Origin: Cristatella mucedo
Taxonomy: Eukaryota > Bryozoa > Phylactolaemata > Cristatellidae
Assembly (NCBI GenBank): GCA_009760855.2
Contig: WPIO01000070.1
Coordinates: forward strand, 1,065,501-1,129,500
Direction of reading: 5' to 3'
Length of the DNA stretch: 64,000 bases
The translations under genes were made by a program, and so were the position numbers. The notes beneath the pieces are model-generated. The model searched no databases, was not told where the DNA came from, and saw nothing but the letters and a program-made list of their open reading frames with translations. Of the stretch, positions 55,341 to 64,000 are shown piece by piece. Within the stretch, counting starts at the first letter, position 1, and every line of letters begins with the position of its first letter.

Positions 55341-55344
55341 TTTT

Positions 55345-55488
55345 GCGATCGGCATTCAGTTCATTTGCACCGTAAGTGTGGAACTTGCTTCGGTTTCTGT
55401 CACTACCTGCATGTACTACTACCTGTCACAACTTCAGATCATTTAAATTTCATGTTACAATGCATCTGTTCCACGCAGCTTTCCCATC
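55345..55488 (+). mobile_element. LINE-C C-terminal remnant
   Basis: Words for TTTGCACCGTAAGTGTGGAA and following resemble 41370-41480, the third LINE lineage. Confidence 0.4.
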
Positions 55489-55605
55489 GCCACACTCTTT
55501 CCCATCGCCACACTCTTTCCCATCTTTCCCATCGCCACACTCTTTCCCATCGCCACACTCTTTCCCATCGCCACACTCTTTCCCATCGCCACACTGCCAC
55601 ACTTA
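55489..55605 (+). repeat. 18-bp minisatellite
   Basis: About six copies of TTTCCCATCGCCACACTC, one with an inserted partial unit (TTTCCCATC). Confidence 0.9.
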
Positions 55606-55884
55606 GTCTTCGCAAACCGTGTGCTTTGCGGCCGACGATGTGTAAAACCTGTGCATGATGCTGTGCACGCAGCTAACTAGGAGTCTTACGAACCAGTGGC
55701 ATCGAATGTCTTCTACAGTACTTGCTTTTACATGCTCGTCATTGCTTGATACTTGTGAGCCTTCAATGCTTGTCAAAGCATTAAACCTTGCTCGGCAAGC
55801 TTTTGCTCTAAACTGTCCTTATCTTTAGAAATCATTTTCAACACTTCTAGCGCAACAACGTTTATACTCTTGCTTATCTTTTCA

Positions 55885-56097
55885 AGACATCATGAGCTGC
55901 TACTTCCATACTACTTACTACCTCAACTGCTCTCCTAACTCAGCTATGTATCTCAATTCCTTTGTTTCTCGAGATGGAGTCCGTTGGCTACCAAATGCGT
56001 ACCGAAAGCCGCTTAGGCTTTCAGTGAGCTACGGACAACTTTCCTGCGTAACAACCACGTAGTCTTTGAGGAGTTACAGATGGAGATACATTACATT
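55885..56097 (+). mobile_element. LINE-B 3' end
   Basis: CTACTTCCATACTACTTACT through GAGACGGAGTCCGTTGGCT-like coding words, AGGAGTTACAGATGGAGATAC and ACATTACATTAC tail. Confidence 0.75.
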
Positions 56098-56171
56098 ACT
56101 TCGATGATACTTACTTCCTCGACTGCCCCACTGACTCAGCTATACTTCTCACTTCCTCTTATAGAAAAAAA

Positions 56172-56199
56172 AGAGAGACAGACATACAGTGAGAGACAA

Positions 56200-56272
<73 letters not shown>

Positions 56273-56276
56273 AACA
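56172..56276. repeat. (GA)n microsatellite
   Basis: GA run with CA/GACA edges. Confidence 0.95.
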
Positions 56277-56473
56277 GACAGACAGAGCCGCCGTCTACAA
56301 CTCGCATGCAAAATTGCATGAATTCCTGTCCATGCAGTATTTCATTTAGGGAATGAAAAGCGAAGGCAGAGAAAGAGACTGACAGACAGAGCCACCGTCT
56401 ACGACTCGCATGCAAAATTGCCTGAATTCCTGTTCATGCAGTATTTCATTTAGGGAATGAAAAGCGATGGCAG
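56277..56473 (+). repeat. 93-bp duplicated unit, period 104
   Basis: Copies at 56277-56369 and 56381-56473 differ at only a handful of positions. Each opens with the GACAGACAGA edge of the neighbouring microsatellite, suggesting slippage anchored in it. Confidence 0.9.
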
Positions 56474-57750
56474 CCACAGCGACCAGAAGTAGAAGGTAGC
56501 CACAGCGACTCTTTGGCGACCGGAAAAAGCCAACCGTTAGGCAGTGGTACGGATGCTCACAATGCAGCAGCCTACACTAGGCCGTGCGTACAGTCGTGTG
56601 ACTAGCAGCACCAGTACATATGTGCATGGTCGGCAAAAAGAGGGCCCCCAAAGCAACCGAGTAGTCCGCGAAGAACAGCAGCTCGTGGTCGGGTGCTGCA
56701 TTGCAGAAAATGGCCGATCTCTATCGTCGGCAGTCCCTTGAGCATGAGGCTGGCGACGTCGCTTCGCTTGGACGAATAGCCGGTTTATATGGCCAATTAC
56801 AGGCTTCAACGACGTACGTCGGCAAGCCCAGCAGCTGCGGCCGACAGTCAGCTGCTAAGCAACTGTCATCGGAGCTCGATGATGTGGACTGGAAGGAAGC
56901 AGAGCCAACACAAATAGGGTCAAAACGGGGTCACGTTAGGCAGCAAGAGCAAGTTTAACGACCACGATTGGCTAAGAGTTAGATGGCGAGTGAGATTAAA
57001 TGATGCTCTGCTGAGCACTGGATTTGCAAAAATAGATTCTAGACAACACTGAAGTGGATGCACAAAAGAGCAACGGTCAAGGTCGCTATTGCTACGTCAT
57101 TGCCATTGGCTTTCGCCATCGTCCGAGGACATTCTCAACTCATCTCGTGCCGGCATTAGCACGAACTAGCTGGCCCGGACTGGGAGGAGCCAGACAATCA
57201 ATTGCTCAACCGGCCAACCATTACCGTCAACGCAAAGTGGATATTTTAATTTAAGGCGGAACATCAAGAAAAAATGTATTCAAAATCACATATTTGTTTA
57301 TGGAGCCATTCAAAAGATAAATATGTTAGAAATGAGATCCGAAGCTCTGACGACTTCCGCATATACGAAGTGATTATGCAAACCACGTCTAACTAAGATG
57401 TAAACCGGAAGCAACATATCTACAAGTAACAAATTTATTGATCTCTGCATCCTATACGACTTGTATCTTAACTTGTCGACCCTTGATATATCGAGGTACG
57501 CGTGAACCTTGTTGAGGTGCATATTCTTGAGACTCGGATACAGCTTCATTTCCAGGGTGTAGGCTTGTGCCTTGCAAATTTCATAACTCGGTTAATACTT
57601 CACATATTGGAGTGAAATTTAAAAGGCGAGTTCAGCTCTGCTTCTTTTAACCGACTCTAAAACAAATTTCTAATTTCGGTTGGATACATTTTGCTGTATA
57701 TGTGCATGATTAGGAGAAATAAAGCTCCAGGACGTTTGATGACGTGATGG
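56474..57750. other. Unassigned intergenic DNA
   Basis: An 85-codon plus-strand frame (56701-56958) has normal composition but no recognised domain. The stretch 57420-57720 resembles 18480-18790 (words CGTGAACCTTGTTGAGGTGC, ATTTCATAACTCGG, GGAGTGAAATTTA), an unnamed interspersed repeat present twice in the window. Confidence 0.4.
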
Positions 57751-57754
57751 TGAT

Positions 57755-58470
57755 GCTTAACTTCATTGGGAGAGTAGCTCTGATAGGTAGGCTGGACCCA
57801 GAGAATGAAGGAATCTAAAAGTGAGTGACAAAACATTTAACACTGATTGACTGGAAGCCCTCGCAGGTCGACGAGAAGTCGTGTAATGTGGCGACTACGA
57901 CTCTCACGATAGATAAGCCTGGCTGCAGAGTTTTGCACCAACTGCAAGCGGCACAACTCCACAGGCCGGTAGACGTGCAGGCATTGAGTTACGCAAGTCG
58001 AGATGGGGTGTCACAATGCATGGACCAACTTGGATGTGGCATCCCTGTCTAAGCGAAACCAAATTTTTGCAATGTTACGTAGCTGAAAGTAGGCAGACTT
58101 GACTATGAAGCTGATATGGTCGTCTAGTGAGAGGTCACTTTTAAACAGAACACCTAGACTTTGTGCAGATGATATGGAGATATGCTGGCCAATGCCACGG
58201 TAAGGGTTCGGTTGTCCATTTATGTGTAGCACTAGATTTACCCATAGCTAGAAATTTTTCGTATCTCCATTCATTTTGAGCACGTTTGCTGCCATCCAAG
58301 TGCAGATGTCAACAATACATGCAGCAAGGGAGTTGAGAGAATTTGATGTGCTGAACGACAGGGAAGGTTGAACGGACCGAAAGGAGCAGTGCGACGTCAT
58401 ATGCTCAAAAATGAAAGCATAGGTTGTGCTTTGAACATTACATCGGCAAGTGAGAAAGAGAGATAACACG
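57755..58470 (-). mobile_element. LINE-A diverged copy
   Basis: Minus-strand pieces give SLGVLFKSDLSLDDHIS and SFSTSNSLNSLAACIVDICT, LINE-A RT and post-RT words with many stops. Confidence 0.7.
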
Positions 58471-58482
58471 ACATAGCAACAT

Positions 58483-58572
58483 TATTTTTTATAGTCCTTT
58501 AAGTGACCTTAATCTCTATTCAGACGCTTCACATAAGCTACAGGGCTAGAGCCCATGACCTTGGTTACCAAA
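58483..58572 (-). mobile_element. SINE T1, partial
   Basis: Minus strand: GGGCTCTAGCCC B-box region, GAAGCGTCTGAATAGAGATT and AAGG..ACTATA, a T1 tail without most of its head. Confidence 0.55.
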
Positions 58573-58719
58573 ATATGTTCATCTTGACTTTGGTTCGAGT
58601 TACTATGAAAAGAAGTGGGCTAAGCTCATTGCTCTGGTGTACCCATACTTTAAAGGCCCATCGAATGATTATCACACGTTCCAATTAGTACTGTGAAATC
58701 TCTCACCACGATAAGACTT

Positions 58720-58985
58720 AAGCTATAGCAGTGCACTGCCAGTGATGTCGAGGTGAGATGAGGGGCGCTCAAAAAGGTTTCGATGATCAATGGTATCCAA
58801 CACTATGGAAAGACCAAGCAAGACAAGTAAAGACTCTACCACGTCTGCATTTCGGAGAAGGTCGTTATATATTAGCAGCAAAGCTGATTCTGTGGAGTGA
58901 TGAACTCTAAAACTTGCCTGGTAATTACTAGCTAGGTTAGTAGCTTTGATCTAAGAGTTTAGCCGGTCATTGTGGCAATTGATAT
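58720..58985 (-). mobile_element. LINE-A RT 5' part, decayed
   Basis: Reverse complement has words for LSSRLGITGTAL, FDTIDH and STESALLRVYNDLL. Probably the upstream half of the copy at 57755-58470, split by the SINE and other DNA. Confidence 0.65.
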
Positions 58986-59200
58986 GTTCACTGCAGATAA
59001 GCTTACACGTAAACGTTCAGCAAGCACGTATAGCGATTCGTAGCTACTGGCCGAAGTGCTGCTGAAGGCAGCTGAAAAGCAAAGGCGAGGTGAGCAGGCA
59101 GAGGCTGCAGTGCTGCTCACCTTGCCTGCTCACCTGCTCACCTGCTCAGCGATGCTCACCTGCTTAGGCACATGTACATCGATCAGCTGAGCCTGGGCGT

Positions 59201-59345
59201 CTACTTGAGCTTCTTGATGCGTCGAAGCTGCACGTAGGCCAGAACCAGCAGGACCACACTCATGCCGGCCAGGGCCACGACGTTCTGCCATAGGTCGAAT
59301 GGCTCAGCGTAGGCCGTGCCCTGGTCAATCAGGTAATCGTTGCCG
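59201..59345 (-). CDS. ABCG2-like half transporter, last exon
   Basis: Begins with the final base of a split Cys codon (acceptor TTTTGTAG) and encodes GNDYLIDQG, an extracellular stretch, then the last membrane helix (NVVALAGMSVVLLVLAYVQL) and a basic end RRIKKLK before TAG at 59203-59201. It aligns with the human ABCG2 end (CTGEEYLVKQG, LWKNHVALACM). ABCG2-type proteins are half transporters that dimerise to export drugs, urate or porphyrins. The terminal basic residues are a typical ending. Confidence 0.9.
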
Positions 59346-59646
59346 CTACAAAAGGCCAAGGACCAGTGTCAGGTCAAACTCTGCAGAGCCACGCATGCTA
59401 CATCCCCTGCACTACACGGGTGTTATACCCTAGGGCAGGTCCAAATGGCTGCCAGCTACCCCACCCTGCAGCTACCAGTCAGTCACACGGTCAACTTACA
59501 TCGCTGACTTCCGTACAAAACAGCTGAGCTGCAGCAGGCAGCAGAGGTGTAGCAGCTATTGTCTGTTTGCTACAGACAGATCCCGAGCAAGGCATTCTGC
59601 TACTGAGCATTTCGTACGAACCGAGGCAGCATGCATTCCTACATAC

Positions 59647-59723
59647 CACGTGACTCGCTCCGTCTGGCTGTTGTTGACTGGATTTGTGAAGTACTTGTCT
59701 TTTAGTTCATTTATGGACAGTGC
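59647..59723 (-). CDS. ABCG2-like half transporter, penultimate exon
   Basis: Seventy-seven bases, acceptor CTCTGTAG, donor GTATGT, splitting a Cys codon (TG|C) with the next exon. Encodes ALSINELKDKYFTNPVNNSQ then TERVT, the start of the large extracellular loop. It has one NNS glycosylation sequon. Of the three loop cysteines in human ABCG2 only the last appears to be kept. Confidence 0.87.
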
Positions 59724-59794
59724 CTACAGAGTAGAACGAGACATGAATTTTCTTCAGGCTCGCAACCCGGAGGGAACAAGAGTGAGCTTTTAGG

Positions 59795-59910
59795 ATAAAG
59801 CTTGATTTAATTAATAAATTAATCAAATTCTAGAATGAGGGAATACATTAATTAAATTCTAGAATTAAGTCCTAGGTTATATAATTTAATTAATAATTAA
59901 TTAAGCTTAA
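59795..59910. repeat. AT-rich imperfect inverted repeat
   Basis: AAGCTTGATTTAATTAATAA at the left and TAATTAATTAAGCTTA at the right are near inverse copies, and AATTCTAGAAT occurs twice between. Intronic in the ABCG2-like gene. Confidence 0.5.
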
Positions 59911-60255
59911 TGTATCCCCAAATACAGAGGGGGAGGGGTCGGAAAGGAAAAAAAGACCCATTTTTCAGCAAAAGCAGGCAATGCCCCTACGAAAGCCAGG
60001 GTGGGGGGGAGGTTGGTCGAATATATATACAGGCGGTGGTGGGGGGGGAATAGGGGGATAAGAAAGTGGGCAAGAAGAAGCCATTCTCAGATCACTAGTG
60101 CCAACGTGCCCAACTCCGGTGGGGGGGATAACTCCGCTGAGGGATAGCAGCCGAAGAAGCAAGAAACCGAGGTAAAGCACAGGAAAACCACAGCACAGCC
60201 CACTCGTGCAGTGGGGCGGTGCTGTGGCAGGCAAGAAGAATAACAAGTTCTCGGG

Positions 60256-60290
<35 letters not shown>

Positions 60291-60360
60291 GAGGAGGAGG
60301 AGGAGCAGGAGGAGGAGGAGGAGGAGGAGGAGGAGGAGGAGGAGGAGGAGCAGGAGGAGG
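60256..60360. repeat. (G)n then (GGA)n simple repeat
   Basis: A G run at 60255-60267 followed by about 30 GGA units with two GCA interruptions, in an ABCG2-like intron. Open frames across it are artefacts. Confidence 0.95.
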
Positions 60361-60776
60361 TCGCACGTTGGAGAAGGCAAAAGGGAAAAGAGCAAGAAAA
60401 GCTTAGTAGATCCCAATGCCCTGCCCACAGAGGGGTGTGGCACTGCACAGGTGGAGGTGATGGTCGACAGACCGATTCACCAGCAGGTGGAAGGCAGGAA
60501 AGAAGCAGCAGGTGCCCCACAGGGTACCCCAGACACACTGGGTAGTAGGCAACGGTGGCACTTCTCTGCACTTGCTGAGCGCGTCCGGCGCACGTCGTAG
60601 CTGCTCTCTCGGCAGCTAAGACAACAGCAGACGACCAGTGGGCAGCAGCAGACGCCAGCAGCAGCCAGCAGTAGACGACCAGTGGGGCTACAGACAGACC
60701 ATTTCACACACGCACTCGCAGACAGTGGCGCTAGCCCAAAGGGTGGCGTACGAGGGGCCTCGGAGTGAATGAATAC

Positions 60777-60866
60777 CTGCAAGCTGTATCTAAATATGCT
60801 GAGCCACTCCAACCATTTCAGCCAGGCTCCCATGCTCTTGATGTTGACCAGTAGGCCACTGAAAAC
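60777..60866 (-). CDS. ABCG2-like half transporter, third-last exon
   Basis: Ninety bases, phase 0 both ends, acceptor TTTGTGTGCCTAG, donor GTATTC. Encodes VFSGLLVNIKSMGAWLKWLE then WLSIFRYSLQ, matching the FSGLLVN..WL.W....S..RY segment of human ABCG2. A second AG six bases inside the exon (TTTTCAG) could act as a competing acceptor but would drop conserved residues. The upstream ATP-binding domain exons were not found between 60866 and 64000. Confidence 0.88.
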
Positions 60867-61798
60867 CTAGGCACACAAAAATAGGGTATGGAGAGCAAAG
60901 GTTTATACAGTTGAACAGAACAGCTTAGGAGCGAAACAGGGCGGCATATTTCGGATGATCGTATGGCATGGCGAAGGACCCTATTGAACACACATCGTGC
61001 TAGCTGACATGCTGCAGCAGCAACAAGATAGCGGCAACAGAACGGTAGCAATAAGAAAGTGACAACGAGTGACAGCAATATTAAGTCGGCAGCAACCGGA
61101 CATCCGTCGGCACACCCCGCCGGTATTATCTAGGAAATACCACAGCAGCATGGTAATGAAAATGCGAATACATTCTCCATGACCGACAGTATGGACATCG
61201 CTGACCGACCACGACTTTAACAATCATGCAAAACCGCTACCCTCACTAACACAGTCACACAGCCACCACTGTAACTGCAACCAACGATTTCTGTTGGTCA
61301 CAACTACCAGTACGACCTAATTGCTGGCACGGCCCAGGCATTGTCACCACGACAGCTCTATCGTTATCTTTACTGCCACTTCTATTAGTTTCACCACAGT
61401 AGCAATTGTAACATCACAATTTGCAAAAGCAACTAAAGCATTCCCAGCCTCACAGACCTAGCTAGACCATTACAAATTACTGACTTGAGACACGTGTAGT
61501 TAATTATTATCATTATTATTATTCCCCACAGTTCTTAATGGTCACGTGGTGCCAAAGAATGATCTCAATCGAATATGGAGGCGATTTCGAAGTCAACACA
61601 CCAGACACAGGCAGTCCGAAAAACCGCACATGGGTAGCTAGCGGCTTCAGAAATTCCTACTGTTGCCCACTGCCTCGCGAATCAGACTGCCTGTGCAAAT
61701 CAGCAGAATCCTCTTCAATATCTGTCCTAGAAACAGGTAAACGCAAAATGCACTAGGTTTTATTGCTGTGTCACTTCTCCCTACCTCCCTCTCCCTCC
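60867..61798. other. ABCG2-like intron or 5' region, unassigned
   Basis: No further ABC transporter exon recognised. A short ATT repeat at 61506-61523. Confidence 0.4.
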
Positions 61799-61945
<147 letters not shown>

Positions 61946-64000
61946 CCCACGCTCTCTCTGTCTTTCTGTCTCTGTCTCCCTCTCTAACGCTCAGCCTTTC
62001 TGTCTTAAAGTCATTCACAAAATTACTAAATTTGAATAGATATGATCCACAAAAAGGGCTCTGTCAGCTCATCTTCTCGAGGGGGCGGGGTCGAAATTGT
62101 GAGCCCTGCTTTCATAAGAGATATCAGAAATCGGGTGGAAATGCCTGAATGGGGAAACTACCAGGCCACTCTGCTGCCTGAGAGCTAGCGTGTCATTGTG
62201 GCTTTCAAGTGCAACTGGGCTCCTTACTCCGCTACCACTTGGTGTGTGGCCTTCGGGGCACGGGGACACCACAGCGGGAGCTTTTGGCCACAGCAGATCT
62301 GGACTCGCTAAGGGCCTCCCTTCGACATGCATCACACGTGGACTCCAGCAAGCATTGGAGCTACAATTTAGGGCCGCCAGATTCGCAGATGATAGGAAGC
62401 ACGGACGTTGGAGTGATCTGATTCAGCAAAGCAGCCCTACAAAAGTGCTGCTCGTGGAGTAACAGCATTTCTCACTCTCGACGAAGTATGCTGCAGTGCC
62501 AGGCAATCGATGGCTGCAGCTAGCACACCGTTTACCTAGTTGTAGCAGCATCGGGGGGGGGGGGGTCAGCCGAAAGAGCAATTGGGATAATCACCAAACG
62601 ACACACTTTGTGGAGGATTTGCAGGTGCATGCCATCTGTGCCACATAGAACACACCCGACTTTGACACCTGATGATATCTGCTGGTCACATGACGTGGAT
62701 GGATGAATACCGAGGTGGATGAATACCGAGGTGGACGTATGTGAGGACTCGGACTGTCCGCTGGCTGCAGTCAAACTTTCACTTTTAAAATCTTGCTCCG
62801 GCATTGAAATCCAACAGCGAGACTCTATGAATGCGGTCACATGAGCAGCATTTAAGGTACACTCTTCTAAGATTTGCTGAAGCCCGGTTTCTGGGTAATG
62901 AGGCACGCGTAACGTGTCGGGTTACCGTGACCCGAGGCATAAGCTTAAAGGGCACGACTCGTTTGAAGCCTTTGTGGCTTCTTGGTCGGAGTTTAACTCG
63001 TTCCTTGTAGAAGAGATTTCAATGCTGCAGCAATGATTTGCATGTGCTCTTAACGACAGCTCAATCTATGTCACTCATCCGACTAGAGCAAGCACGAAAC
63101 GACGGCTAGGTTGCAGAAGTCTTCAGCAGATCTTGCAGAGTGCCGATGAACCATGCTTCGGCCACTAGCTCCCATCTTGGACCCAGCTGCAGGTGAGACG
63201 CTACCAGGGAGACCATGAACGACCGTGCCGGGCCAAAAGCCCTTAATGCCAAGAGAAAATAACATCCATGCTTTGTCGATGTAAGGAAGGGATTCTATCT
63301 ATACGGCACATGCTTGGCACGTCTGAAGTTGCCAATACCAGAACAGACAAATATAGGGCTGAGACAGCGAGCCCCCCTAGCGGCAGCTGTAAGTGACAAG
63401 CTTACCTGCTAGCAATTGTAATGCAGCTGTGGTTAATCTCATTAATAAATACACTCGTAACCCTGACCTTTTCACACTCCCACACAGAACATAGGCTAAA
63501 ATGAGTTGTGACTTTTTCTTATTACCTAACCTCTCATGCACACCGACACGTACTGTTCATATTCGATACAAATTCTTTTCCTTGCAGGTAACCCCTGTTT
63601 TTAGAATGCACTTGGAAGCTGACAGCGATCTGTAAATCAGAAATCACTATAACGACGCCAGCAATGAGCAGGTGACGTGTCAGTTCTCATGTGCCAAATA
63701 ATGTGCAAGCACACATAGCAGCCTGCTGCGTTCGACCATTAACTAATTGTCCACAAAACCAAATGGGCAGACATCGAGAGTGTACCCAGAATCAAGCTAA
63801 GGAGGGGTTAGGAGATTGCTATAGGCAACCACTAATAATAGAGAGGCTGTATTGGTAGAGCAGGGAGAGACAGGACTCTGGCATTTGGCCTACTGCAGCA
63901 GAGTAGCAACCTGGGCTGCTGCCCACCCCTTATTCCTATACCCTTCGCTGGCCGTCACCAACGCCTAAACTATGTCTTGATCCCACTCGACCCACACAAC
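61946..64000. other. Unassigned DNA upstream of the ABCG2-like exons
   Basis: No exon could be supported. A minus-strand donor-like GTAAGC lies at 63404-63399 but the sequence before it does not match ABC transporters. G run at 62551-62561. The word GGATGAATACCGAGGT is tandemly repeated at 62699-62732. Confidence 0.4.

Noticed and set aside
55376-55658. Ser-Pro-His repeat protein
   Set aside because: Encoded by the 18-bp minisatellite, with the upstream part belonging to a LINE-C remnant.
60087-60571. Poly-Leu, poly-Ser, poly-Pro and poly-Glu frames
   Set aside because: They are different readings of one (GGA)n tract.
63399-63460. Additional ABCG2-like exon before a GTAAGC donor on the minus strand
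   Set aside because: None of the three readings matches the conserved ABCG2 segment expected before FSGLLVN.

Overview
The window is animal nuclear DNA, most likely from an invertebrate. Coding sequence is sparse and split into short exons with GT..AG borders. Three recognisable animal protein families sit on the minus strand, and the rest is dominated by L2/CR1-like LINE fragments, tRNA-derived SINEs, DNA-transposon remnants and long GA/CT microsatellites. I cannot fix the phylum. Nothing looks prokaryotic, viral or CRISPR-like.

Layout, by coordinate. A decayed MULE transposase is at 178-1296. Decayed LINE copies and GA/CT tracts follow to 4.8 kb. A complete two-exon GOSR2 (membrin, Golgi Qb-SNARE) gene lies at 7620-6784 on the minus strand and encodes 212 aa. 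An unassigned minus-strand exon is at 10478-10286, next to a DDE-transposase remnant on the plus strand. From 41948 down to 17687 a tetraspanin gene can be assembled by hand from seven exons, all joined in phase 0 and giving 294 aa. Its roughly 24 kb is almost all intron and carries many LINE copies on both strands. A GC-rich, CpG-rich block lies at about 49.0-52.1 kb between the tetraspanin and the next gene and could hold upstream promoters. The last three exons of an ABCG2-like half transporter are at 60866-59201 (minus); its 5' part is not recognised and probably lies beyond 64 kb or in undetected exons.

The repeats form a small ecosystem. LINE-A (L2-like) ends in a folded 3' stem followed by (ATT)n. 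LINE-B is a related family ending in (ACATT)n. A SINE family (T1) has a tRNA-like head joined to a tail resembling the LINE-A 3' stem, and a second (T2) has a different tail. A hAT element of SPIN/Charlie type with an 8-bp target duplication sits inside a LINE-A copy. Two internal LINE-A segments without any 3' end are embedded in another element, one in a LINE-B and one in a SINE. A 147-bp-arm inverted repeat at 53990-54360 is the strongest unexplained structure. The host genes are functionally unrelated (vesicle fusion, membrane scaffolding, efflux) and share only their orientation.
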